From Streptomyces sp. CG4 (GTDB lineage Bacteria; Actinomycetota; Actinomycetes; Streptomycetales; Streptomycetaceae), in contig NZ_CP163525.1 of assembly GCF_041080655.1 (NCBI RefSeq), positions 7,378,001-7,442,000 of the forward strand: DNA of 64,000 nt, given 5' to 3'. Both the position numbers and the translations under genes were made by a program. Under the pieces are notes generated by a model. It saw only the letters and a program-made list of their open reading frames with translations, made no database searches and was not told where the DNA came from. Positions 35,189 through 42,960 of the stretch are shown piece after piece (position 1 is the first letter of the stretch; every line of letters begins with the position of its first letter).

Positions 35189-35838
35189 GCCAGCCCTCCG
35201 AGCCCTCCCTGAAGGGTGCCGAGGTCGGCCGGCGCATCGGCGTCGGCCTGATGTACGGACTGTGGAAGCCGCGCGTGCTCGGCGCCTGGAAGGTGCCCGC
35301 CGACGGCCCGGTGATCTTCGCGGTGAACCACTCCCACAACATCGACGGCCCGATGGTCATGGGCGTGGCACCCCGGCCGACGCACTTCCTGATCAAGAAG
35401 GAGGCGTACGTCGGCCCGCTGGGCCCCTTCCTGACCGGCATCGGTCAGCTGAAGGTGGACCGGACGACCGCCGACCGCACCGCCATCACCCAGGCGCTCG
35501 GCGTGCTGGAGAACGGCGGCGTGCTGGGTATCTTCCCGGAGGGCACCCGCGGCGAGGGCGATTTCGCCTCCCTGCGCGCCGGGCTCGCCTACTTCGCGGT
35601 ACGGAGCGGGGCACCGATCGTGCCCATCGCCGTACTGGGAAGCACCGACAGGCCGGGCCGGTTGATAAAGGCGCTGCCCCCGCTGCGCTCCCGTGTCGAC
35701 GTCGTCTTCGGCGACCCCTTCGACGCGGGCGACGGCACCGGGCGGCGTACGCGCAGGGCGCTGGACGAGGCGACCGAGCGCATCCAGAAGCAGCTCACCA
35801 GCCACCTGGAAAACGCCAGGCGCCTGACCGGGCGCTAG
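35185..35838 (+). CDS. 1-acyl-sn-glycerol-3-phosphate acyltransferase-like protein (PlsC family)
   Basis: 217 residues. The HX4D motif is NHSHNIDGP near residue 50, and GIFPEGTRGEGDF supplies the second acyltransferase block; 'VPIAVLGSTDRPGR' is the fourth. It transfers an acyl chain to lysophosphatidate or a related lipid at the membrane face. The GTG start is coupled to cmk by GTGA. Family is clear; the exact acceptor is not. Confidence 0.88.
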   Translation: MSQPSEPSLKGAEVGRRIGVGLMYGLWKPRVLGAWKVPADGPVIFAVNHSHNIDGPMVMGVAPRPTHFLIKKEAYVGPLGPFLTGIGQLKVDRTTADRTAITQALGVLENGGVLGIFPEGTRGEGDFASLRAGLAYFAVRSGAPIVPIAVLGSTDRPGRLIKALPPLRSRVDVVFGDPFDAGDGTGRRTRRALDEATERIQKQLTSHLENARRLTGR

Positions 35839-35930
35839 GCGACACTTGAGTAGTGGATCAGCCCACCGGGGTTCATCCCATCAGGGCCTGTTCCACCGAT
35901 CACCACGATGAACGACGAGGTACGGACTAC

Positions 35931-37415
35931 ATGAACGACGACATCCAGCCCGGCGACTCGGCTGAGCACGAGTACGACCACGGGGCGCTCGGCGACGCCG
36001 AGTACGCGGAGTTCATGGAGCTCGCCGCGGAAGAGGGCTTCGACATCGAGGACGTCGAGGGCGCCATCGAGGCGGCGGGCCACGGTCCGCTGCCCGTGCT
36101 CGCCGTCGTCGGCCGCCCCAATGTCGGCAAGTCGACCCTGGTGAACCGGATGATCGGCCGCCGTGAGGCGGTCGTCGAGGACAAGCCCGGCGTCACCCGC
36201 GACCGCGTCACCTACGAGGCCGAGTGGGCCGGCCGCCGCTTCAAGGTCGTCGACACGGGCGGCTGGGAGCAGGACGTCCTCGGTATCGACGCCTCCGTGG
36301 CCGCCCAGGCCGAGTACGCGATCGAGGCGGCCGACGCCGTCGTCTTCGTCGTGGACGCCAAGGTCGGCGCCACCGACACCGACGAGGCGGTCGTCCGGCT
36401 GCTGCGCAAGGCCGGCAAGCCGGTCGTGCTGTGCGCCAACAAGGTCGACGGCCCGAGCGGCGAGGCCGACGCGGCCTACCTGTGGAACCTCGGCCTCGGC
36501 GAGCCGCACCCCGTCTCCGCCCTGCACGGCCGCGGCACCGGCGACATGCTGGACGCCGTCCTGGAGGTCCTGCCGGACGCCCCGCGCGAGAGCTTCGGCG
36601 GCAGCGGCATCGGCGGTCCGCGCCGCATCGCCCTGATCGGCCGCCCGAACGTCGGCAAGTCCTCCCTGCTGAACCAGGTCGCCGGCGAGGAGCGCGTCGT
36701 CGTCAACGAAATGGCGGGCACCACCCGCGACCCGGTCGACGAGCTGATCGAACTGGGCGGTATCACCTGGAAGTTCGTCGACACGGCCGGTATCCGCAAG
36801 CGCGTCCACCTCCAGCAGGGCGCCGACTACTACGCCTCGCTGCGCACCGCGGCCGCCGTGGAGAAGGCCGAGGTCGCGGTCGTCCTGATCGACGCCTCCG
36901 AGAACATCTCCGTGCAGGACCAGCGGATCATCACCATGGCCGTCGAGGCGGGCCGCGCGATGGTCATCGCCTACAACAAGTGGGACACCCTCGACGAGGA
37001 GCGCCGCTACTACCTGGAGCGGGAGATCGAGACCGAGCTGGGCCAGGTCACCTGGGCCCCGCGGGTGAACGTCTCGGCGCGCACAGGGCGGCACATGGAG
37101 AAGCTGGTCCCCGCCATCGAGACCGCCCTCGCCGGCTGGGAGACCCGCGTCCCCACCGGCCGCCTCAACGCCTTCCTCGGCGAGCTGGTCTCGGCCCACC
37201 CGCACCCGGTCCGGGGCGGCAAGCAGCCGCGCATCCTCTTCGGCACCCAGGCCGGCACCAAGCCCCCGCGGTTCGTCCTCTTCGCGTCCGGCTTCATCGA
37301 GGCGGGCTACCGCCGCTTCATCGAGCGCCGACTGCGCGAGGAGTTCGGCTTCGACGGCACCCCGATCCATATCTCGGTACGGGTGCGCGAGAAGCGCGGC
37401 GCGAAGAAGAAGTAA
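35931..37415 (+). CDS. der: Ribosome biogenesis GTPase Der (EngA)
   Basis: 494 residues. After a 55-residue acidic N-terminal extension come two G domains, each with GRPNVGKS (at residue 61 and about 245), G2/G3 motifs PGVTRDRV/VDTGGW and AGTTRDPV/VDTAGI, and a C-terminal KH-like domain (VPTGRLNAFLGELVS). Der helps assemble the 50S subunit. The ATG at 35931 follows GAGG at about 11 nt; a similar ATGAACGACGA at 35908 is out of frame. A strong bidirectional terminator follows. Confidence 0.96.
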   Translation: MNDDIQPGDSAEHEYDHGALGDAEYAEFMELAAEEGFDIEDVEGAIEAAGHGPLPVLAVVGRPNVGKSTLVNRMIGRREAVVEDKPGVTRDRVTYEAEWAGRRFKVVDTGGWEQDVLGIDASVAAQAEYAIEAADAVVFVVDAKVGATDTDEAVVRLLRKAGKPVVLCANKVDGPSGEADAAYLWNLGLGEPHPVSALHGRGTGDMLDAVLEVLPDAPRESFGGSGIGGPRRIALIGRPNVGKSSLLNQVAGEERVVVNEMAGTTRDPVDELIELGGITWKFVDTAGIRKRVHLQQGADYYASLRTAAAVEKAEVAVVLIDASENISVQDQRIITMAVEAGRAMVIAYNKWDTLDEERRYYLEREIETELGQVTWAPRVNVSARTGRHMEKLVPAIETALAGWETRVPTGRLNAFLGELVSAHPHPVRGGKQPRILFGTQAGTKPPRFVLFASGFIEAGYRRFIERRLREEFGFDGTPIHISVRVREKRGAKKK

Positions 37416-37430
37416 CGGCGTGACGACATG

Positions 37431-37470
37431 AAGGGCGGCCCCTGGAGCCCGACGCCCAGGGGCCGCCCTT
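37431..37470. terminator. Bidirectional terminator after der
   Basis: AAGGGCGGCCCCTGG at 37431-37445 is perfectly complementary to 37456-37470 (CCAGGGGCCGCCCTT), a 15-bp stem with a 10-nt loop. It sits between the der stop and the convergent small gene. Confidence 0.88.
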
Positions 37471-37482
37471 CACGTTCGCCGG

Positions 37483-37893
37483 TCACATGCCCCGGCGCGG
37501 TCCCGGCGGCAGCGCCGCCGGCACGTGGTGCATCCCGGTGTCCTCGTGCTGCCGCCCCAGCGTGCCGATCCGCTGCCACTGCGACTGCTGCCGCGCGCTG
37601 TACGCCCCGGCGCTGTAGGCGCTGTAGGAGCTGCTGAACGACCCCGGCCGATGCCCGCCGTAGGTGCCCGTGCGCTCCGAGAGCTGACCGAATGGGCTGA
37701 ACCGCAGCCCCTCCTCCCCGCTCCGGTCCCCCGGCAGCGTGCGGAAGGCCTTGACCCACTCCGTGTACAGCATGTCGTAGATCGGCGTGGCCGAGGCTCC
37801 AGCAGCTCCTTCCTGCCCCGTCCGCGCGGACGGAATGGGCGACGTGATGGGGGAGAACGATGACCGGCGGGGAGGAGTGTCGTATCCGTGCAC
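37483..37893 (-). CDS. Conserved hypothetical protein (Streptomyces)
   Basis: 136 residues with a Ser/Tyr-rich centre (SFSSSYSAYSAGAYSA) and a conserved-looking core PIYDMLYTEWVKAFRTLPGD followed near the C-terminus by GRQHEDTGMHHVPAALPPGP. No membrane span, signal or enzyme motif. I use the GTG at 37893, which has no ribosome site close by; a later start is possible. Function unknown; it reads as a small cytoplasmic, partly disordered protein. Confidence 0.55.
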   Translation of the reverse strand: MHGYDTPPRRSSFSPITSPIPSARTGQEGAAGASATPIYDMLYTEWVKAFRTLPGDRSGEEGLRFSPFGQLSERTGTYGGHRPGSFSSSYSAYSAGAYSARQQSQWQRIGTLGRQHEDTGMHHVPAALPPGPRRGM

Positions 37894-38054
37894 GTATGTC
37901 CAAACGACGGCACCCTCAAAGAGATGCGGTTCGCCGCATGCCTTTGGGGGCGCGAGGCTGCATCACTGTGCGGCTCTTCCGCGCGGGCGCGAGAAGCCGG
38001 AGCGCGCCCGCCCCCGCCCCTGTGCAGCAGCCCGCTGCCCCTAGGGTGCAAAAG

Positions 38055-38846
38055 TCACGTACCGGCAAGAGGAAGCGCCGCCCCCACCAACTTCCCCCGC
38101 GCCGCCGACTTGTCGAGAGACCCCCGCAGGAGGTCCTCGCGCGGCTGCCGCCCGATCGACCCCACCGGCGCCGCGAACATCAGCACCTGCTGATGCTTGT
38201 TCGCCGCGGCCCGCCACCCGTCCGTCACCTGCAGCGGCTGATGCGCCTGCCACCAGGCGACCGGCTGCCCGCCGCCCGCCGAGGGCTGCAGCACCGCATG
38301 CAACTGCCCCATGGCGAGCAGCACCGACCAGCCGTGCAGCACCCCCGGCACGGACGACAGCTCGGTCACCGGCATGAACCCCTGCTCGATGAGGAGCGGA
38401 AGGAAGTCGTCGTCGGTCCCGGTGGAGCCGGGGCGCACGATCGCCGAGGTCGGCTCGACGACGAGCGCGGGGTGCAACTCGCCCTCGATCAGGACGAGTC
38501 CGCTGGTCACGCCCAGCACCGCCTGCTCCGGCGTGGTGTGCCGCGCCGCACCCGCGGCGGCCCCGCCCGCCACGCCGTCGATGGACCGGACGGCTCCCTG
38601 CAACTGCTCCTCGGTGACCTGCACGACCTGCGAGGGCAGGCAGCTGGCGTGGGCGAAGGCGAGCACGGCGGTCTCGTCGCCGACGAACAGAACGGTGCTG
38701 GTGCGCTCCTGCTCGGAGTCGCCCGGGGTGCGGCAGGAGGTGCAGTCGTAACTGCCCGGGGCGTTCTCTCCGGCGAGCAGCCGGTCGGCTTCTTCGTCGC
38801 CGATCTCGGCGCGTACGGCGTCGCTGACGTCGAGCATGCGCGGCAC
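38055..38846 (-). CDS. Hypothetical protein with N-terminal Cys/His cluster
   Basis: 263 residues from the GTG at 38846, chosen because GAGGGAG lies 5 nt upstream; the open frame extends to 38969. The N-terminal part has SYDCTSCRTPGD and HASCLPSQV, a C-x2-C...H-x2-C arrangement that could hold zinc. The rest is mixed alpha/beta, with LLIEQGFMPVTEL and VLHGWSVLLAMGQLH. I do not recognise a named family; no partner is evident, and it lies about 160 nt from its neighbours on the same strand. Confidence 0.65.
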   Translation of the reverse strand: MPRMLDVSDAVRAEIGDEEADRLLAGENAPGSYDCTSCRTPGDSEQERTSTVLFVGDETAVLAFAHASCLPSQVVQVTEEQLQGAVRSIDGVAGGAAAGAARHTTPEQAVLGVTSGLVLIEGELHPALVVEPTSAIVRPGSTGTDDDFLPLLIEQGFMPVTELSSVPGVLHGWSVLLAMGQLHAVLQPSAGGGQPVAWWQAHQPLQVTDGWRAAANKHQQVLMFAAPVGSIGRQPREDLLRGSLDKSAARGKLVGAALPLAGT

Positions 38847-39385
38847 GGTGGCTCCCTCGGGATGCGGTGCTGGGTCGGCCGGGTGGCTCCCGGCCGATGA
38901 GTCCCGGGACTCCGGGCTCATGAAGAAGACAACGGACGTCCTGTGGTGGGAGTCACGCTCTGGGGACAACCGGTTCGCATCAACCGGCGCACACGGTCAC
39001 ATCATGTGCGGAATGTGTTACTCACGGTCAACTCCGCATCGAGTCAAGGAACTTGACGGGGTGAAGTGGCTCACAGGCCGCTTCGGTCGCTGGTCGATAA
39101 ATCCAGAAATTCAGGGATGTAGTGGGTGGCCGAAAATCGCCGATACTCGCGGTAACAGGCAACTGGCCTGGAATGACGGTGAGTTGGTTGATTCCGGGCG
39201 CCCGTCCTCCCTACATTCCTCCGCCGTGTGCAACGAGCACCGCTCGGGTGCGTCCGACGCCCGGCACCGGCAGAGCAGCAACGCCGGTACCGGCCACGCG
39301 GACGGGGTGGGCACGAGGAACCGCGGTCCTGCGCGGCGAGACGTGCACCGCCTGGGGGAGCCCGGGTTCGTGGAGAGGGAATTAC
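38847..39385. other. Long upstream region of the Rpf gene
   Basis: 539 nt without a supported gene. The first 150 nt is AT-rich by local standards and probably holds both divergent promoters; the 250 nt before the ATG is GC-rich and can form several hairpins (for example a CCGGTACCGG palindrome near 39291). I looked for the c-di-AMP (ydaO) riboswitch that controls some Streptomyces rpf genes and did not find its conserved blocks. Confidence 0.45.
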
Positions 39386-40084
39386 ATGTCCGAGTGTGCC
39401 GATACCACCCGCAACACCGCCCGTCCGGTCGGCGCCCGCAAGGGCCGTACGACGGCCGCGCTCGCCGGAGCCGCCCTGCTGGCCCCGCTGGGACTGCTGG
39501 CCGCCACCGGCAACGCCGCCGCGGCGGACAACGGGGTGTGGGACCGCATCGCCCAGTGCGAGAGCGGCGGCAACTGGCACATCAACACCGGCAACGGCTA
39601 CTACGGCGGGCTCCAGTTCTCCGCCGGCACCTGGCGCGCGTACGGCGGCACCGCCTACGCCTCGACGGCCGACCAGGCCTCCAGGAGCGCGCAGATCGCC
39701 GTCGCCGCCAGGGTTCAGCAGGCTCAGGGCTGGGGCGCCTGGCCGGTCTGTTCGGCCCAGGCAGGAGCCTCCGGCGCCGCCCCCGTGGCGGACCACACCG
39801 GATCCTCCGGTACGACGGCTTCGACGGGCGGCGAGACGACGAAGTCCGCCCCGACGAAGTCCGCGCCGTCGGACTCCGCTCCGGCGAAGGCGCCGGAACG
39901 CCCGGCGAGCCACTCCGGCCGGGGTGACGCCCGCGGTGGTGACTACACGGTGCGCGAGGGCGACACCCTGAGCGCCATCGCCGCCCGGCACGGGACCAGC
40001 TGGCAGCGGATCTACGCCGCCAACAAGAAGGTCATCGGCGACGACCCGAACCTGATCCTGCCCGGCCAGCGCCTCGCGCTCTGA
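39386..40084 (+). CDS. Resuscitation-promoting factor-like muralytic enzyme with LysM domain
   Basis: 232 residues. A signal peptide (positive start, LAGAALLAPLGLLAATG core, cleavage near Ala46) is followed by an Rpf catalytic domain (VWDRIAQCESGGNWH to about residue 123, Glu59 catalytic, two Cys in disulfide range), a Ser/Thr/Ala/Pro linker and a C-terminal LysM domain (YTVREGDTLSAIAARHG to QRLAL). It is secreted and cleaves peptidoglycan glycan strands during germination or growth. GAGGGA lies about 7 nt before the ATG. The stop lies in a 26-bp tandem repeat and a terminator follows at 40131. Confidence 0.93.
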   Translation: MSECADTTRNTARPVGARKGRTTAALAGAALLAPLGLLAATGNAAAADNGVWDRIAQCESGGNWHINTGNGYYGGLQFSAGTWRAYGGTAYASTADQASRSAQIAVAARVQQAQGWGAWPVCSAQAGASGAAPVADHTGSSGTTASTGGETTKSAPTKSAPSDSAPAKAPERPASHSGRGDARGGDYTVREGDTLSAIAARHGTSWQRIYAANKKVIGDDPNLILPGQRLAL

Positions 40085-40127
40085 GCGCTGAGCACCCGCG
40101 CGCGCTCTGAGCGCCGCGCACCCGCGC
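40076..40127. repeat. 26-bp tandem duplication over the Rpf stop codon
   Basis: 40076-40101 and 40102-40127 are direct repeats at 24 of 26 positions, each starting GCGCTCTGAGCGC. The first copy includes the TGA of the Rpf gene, so the second is a duplicate of the gene end. Confidence 0.75.
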
Positions 40128-40130
40128 AGA

Positions 40131-40161
40131 ACAGCCGCTGTCCGTCGAGGACAGCGGCTGT
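40131..40161 (+). terminator. Terminator of the Rpf gene
   Basis: A perfect 13-bp stem (ACAGCCGCTGTCC with GGACAGCGGCTGT) around a GTCGA loop, 46 nt after the stop. No T-run. Confidence 0.8.
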
Positions 40162-40167
40162 CCGCAC

Positions 40168-41053
40168 GCCGAACGGCTCGGCGTCACCCCGCGCACCGTC
40201 CGCCGGGACGTGGACCGGCTGCGCGAGCTGGGCTCTCCGGTCAACGCCAGCCCCGGCACCGCCACGGGCCAGAGCATCGAGGTCCCCCACTGCCCGAAAG
40301 GCGTGGGAGGTGCCCCCAGGCGAGACCTCCGTACGCGCCCTCGCCAAGCTCGAACAGGTGCTGCCGAACCGGCTGCGCCGCCGGGTGGGCGCCCTGGGCG
40401 CCTTCACCGTGCCGATGCTGCGCGGCGGCCCGCCGGCCGACGCCGTGGACCCGGCACTCCTCACCGAACTCGCGCACCTGTGCCGGGACTCCGAGCGGCT
40501 GCGCTTCGAGTACCGCACGCACGACGGCGTGGACAGCCGCCGTACCGTCGAGCCGCTCCGGCTGGTGTGCACCGAGCGGCGCTGGTATCTGGTCGCCTGG
40601 GGCGTCGACCGGGCGGACTGGCGGACCTTCCGCGTCGACCGCATCACCCCCAGACCGCCGCACGGGCCCCGCTGCACCCCGCGCGAGCCGCCCGCCGAGG
40701 ATCTGGCCGCCTATGTCTCGAAGGGCGTCTCCACGCGTGCCTACGCCGTGCGCTCCGCCGTACGGCTGCTGGTGCCGCTGCACGAGGCCGCCGAGCGGAT
40801 CTCGCCGTCCGCGGGGACGCTGGAGGCCGACGGCGCGGACGCCTGCGTCCTGCGCTCCGGCGCGGCGAACCTGGAGGTGATGGTCGTTCACCTCATGATG
40901 CCGGGCTTCCTGTTCGAGGTGATCGAGCCCGCCGGGCTGACCGAGGCGATCAGCACGAACCGGGACCGCCTCGACGCGGCGCCGGCGCGGGGCGCGGCGC
41001 CCGGTCCCGCCGGCGCGCCAGGGGCCCACGCCGGCCGTGTGCAGAATCCGTGA
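40168..41053 (+). pseudogene. WYL-domain transcriptional regulator pseudogene (YafY-like)
   Basis: Two frames together make most of a YafY-type regulator. Frame 1 encodes the end of the N-terminal helix-turn-helix, AERLGVTPRTVRRDVDRLRE, then LGSPVNASPGTATG, without a start codon or the first helix. Frame 2, from about 40310, encodes ETSVRALAKLEQVLPNRLRRR and a WYL domain (RRWYLVAWGVDRADWRTFRVDRI). Between them the usual 'GGYRLGAG...' region is missing, replaced by the 36-bp hairpin repeat at 40283-40318, and the frame shifts. Any product starting at GTG 40310 would lack DNA-binding ability. The start lies just after the Rpf terminator, consistent with deletion of the 5' end. Confidence 0.85.
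40283..40318. repeat. 36-bp GC-rich hairpin repeat, copy 2 (in WYL pseudogene)
   Basis: Same 36-bp element as 4201-4236 with 5 differences; begins TCCCCCACTGCC and ends GGGAGGTGCCCCCA. The stem pair that is G-C in copy 1 is A-T here. It lies exactly where the regulator frame breaks. Confidence 0.75.
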
Positions 41054-41350
41054 AATTCCTATGCGACGTCAGCCGCTCCGGCATCGCGCCGGATTGTGCG
41101 GGGAATCTCTTCCTCGGCGTGCCCGGGTCCCTGCCGCCCTTTTTCGCCGGGCAATTTCGAGTGGCGGTTCGCGGCCCGTGAATTCTGCTCGATTCCACCG
41201 GTGAGCCCAACGGAAACCCCCGTACGTGTGACTCGGCACGAGGGAAACGGGACCGGGAAGCTGTGACAGAAGTGTGACCGTAGGTGGATACGACTCTTAC
41301 CCGGCCGTGCCCGGCTTCCGTCACCTCCGGTTGCGGCCTAGCGTGGCGGC

Positions 41351-41566
41351 ATGGCACCGATTCCCACTCCGCCAGCGGAGCCCCAGGACAGTCCGGACGG
41401 GTACGTCGGTCTCGACGCCACGAACGCCGAGCGGCTCGCCCGGCAGCGCGGCTGGTCGACGGTGCGGTCGCTGCCGCCGGACGCGATCATCACCATGGAG
41501 TACCGGGCGGGACGCCTGAACTTCGAGGTGCGCGACGGCCGGGTGGCCCGCGCCTGGAAGGGCTGA
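41351..41566 (+). CDS. I78-type peptidase inhibitor-like small protein
   Basis: 71 residues. The pattern LARQRGWSTVRSLPPDAIIT followed by MEYRAGRLNFEVRDGRV resembles the I78 (Elastase-inhibitor-like) family, in which an exposed loop blocks serine proteases. No signal peptide is evident. TAGCGT (41339-41344) sits 6 nt before the ATG and there is no ribosome site, so it is likely leaderless. It stands alone with a perfect 16-bp terminator after it; a link to the streptogrisin genes in this window is only speculative. Confidence 0.75.
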   Translation: MAPIPTPPAEPQDSPDGYVGLDATNAERLARQRGWSTVRSLPPDAIITMEYRAGRLNFEVRDGRVARAWKG

Positions 41567-41596
41567 CGCTCCGCCTCAGGGCGCTTCCGGCGTCCG

Positions 41597-41646
41597 TACG
41601 ACGAAGGCCCCGTCTCCCTCTTTCGGGAAGCGGGGCCTTCGTCGTA
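41597..41646. terminator. Terminator after the I78-like gene
   Basis: 41597-41612 (TACGACGAAGGCCCCG) is the exact reverse complement of 41631-41646: a 16-bp stem with an 18-nt loop. It separates the I78-like gene from the convergent PAP2 gene. Confidence 0.85.
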
Positions 41647-41693
41647 AGGGCGGGGCGGTTGTGCGTACCGGGCCCCGCCGTCGGCCAGGAGGG

Positions 41694-42722
41694 TCAGCCG
41701 CCCGTCACGGGCCGGGCCGGCTGGGTGGTGCCGCGCGGGAGGCGGTGGTCGGTGTGCGGCGGACGGCGGCTGCCCGCCGGGGTGACCGGGGTGCGTTCCG
41801 AACGGGTCGTGTGCGGTCCCGGGGCCAGATGCGCCATCGCCCGGGCGGCGCGGGCCGAGGTGACCGGCTCGCGCGCCGGGGCCGGCTGCTCGGCCGGTGC
41901 GCCGCGGGGTCTGAGCACCACCGGCGTGACCGGGACGACCGGTTCGGGCACGGGCCGGCCACGGCGGTCGCGCCAGCGGTCGCGCAGATCGAACAGCGCG
42001 GTCTCGGTCCTGGCGATCAGCGGCTCGAACCAGGGCAGGGCGAGCAGGATCAGCAGGCCCGCGGCCCAGCCCAGCAGGACGTCGCTCAGCCAGTGCGTAC
42101 CGAGATAGACGGTGGTGAGGCCGACGCCCAGCGCCGTGATCGCGGACAGCGCCGACAGCCAGCGGCGCGCTCTCGGGGTGGAGGCCAGATAGGCCAGGAT
42201 GCCCCAGGTCACGACCGCGTTGGCGGTGTGGCCGCTGGGAAATATATCGCCGCCCCGCATCATCTCGTTCGAGCCGATCACGGTCGCGTAGTGCGGACCG
42301 AGGCGCCCCATGCCGTACTTGGCGGCGCCGACCGTGATGTTCAGCAGGAGCAGCGATGCGGCGAGGGTGAGCAGCGGGCGCAGGGTGTGCTGCCGCCAGG
42401 AGCGCCAGCCGAGCCAGGCCGCGACCATGACCGCGGTGGGGCCGCGCTGGCCGAGCACCACGTAGTAGTCGAGGAGGGCATGGATCTGCGGCCACTGCTG
42501 GTACGGCCGGAAGAACATGACCTGCCAGTCGAGCCGGACCAGCCAGGACGTGATCACCACGGCCCACACGATCGCCAGGTAGAAAGCCAGGGTCGCGGTG
42601 AAGAGAACGACCCGGTGCCGGCTCATCCTTGGCACATCGATGTGGGCCGGTCGTTCCGGCTCACGGTCGAGTCTGGCGAACACCCGGTCCAGACGCCGGG
42701 TGATGTTTCGTTCGGTACGCAC
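41694..42722 (-). CDS. PAP2-superfamily membrane phosphatase
   Basis: 342 residues with five to six membrane helices between about residues 45 and 240. Phosphatase motifs are KYGMGRLGP (first motif, with Gly where the usual Arg of KX6RP sits), FPSGHTANAVV (PSGH) and LGTHWLSDVLLGW (SRX5HX3D region, His and Asp kept). It probably dephosphorylates a lipid phosphate such as undecaprenyl pyrophosphate. A Pro/Arg-rich cytoplasmic tail of about 90 residues follows. The GTG at 42722 is 7 nt after TAACGT (leaderless); an in-frame ORF extends to 42806. Confidence 0.86.
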   Translation of the reverse strand: MRTERNITRRLDRVFARLDREPERPAHIDVPRMSRHRVVLFTATLAFYLAIVWAVVITSWLVRLDWQVMFFRPYQQWPQIHALLDYYVVLGQRGPTAVMVAAWLGWRSWRQHTLRPLLTLAASLLLLNITVGAAKYGMGRLGPHYATVIGSNEMMRGGDIFPSGHTANAVVTWGILAYLASTPRARRWLSALSAITALGVGLTTVYLGTHWLSDVLLGWAAGLLILLALPWFEPLIARTETALFDLRDRWRDRRGRPVPEPVVPVTPVVLRPRGAPAEQPAPAREPVTSARAARAMAHLAPGPHTTRSERTPVTPAGSRRPPHTDHRLPRGTTQPARPVTGG

Positions 42723-42960
42723 CCAATCGACGTTACAGCGAGTGAGCTGTGAACCCCGTCGAAACAGCGGGTTTGTGATGACGATGTGATGTGGCAAACC
42801 TCTCAAGGGCGGGCTGAATTCCAGGGATTCCGCAATCCCGCGAGGTTGTTCCGTTCAATTCCTTTGATCATGCCGGGTGTTGTTTATATGGCCCTTATGA
42901 TTACGTTAACCTCGCCCTGGCGCGGAATTTTCCGCAGCGTCATCGGGCCGCCGATGTCGA

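Noticed and set aside
38847..39385. c-di-AMP (ydaO) riboswitch before the Rpf gene
   Set aside because: Known for some Streptomyces rpf genes, but the conserved GGGTGAATC-like and CCG(U)CAGCUAACC-like blocks are absent.
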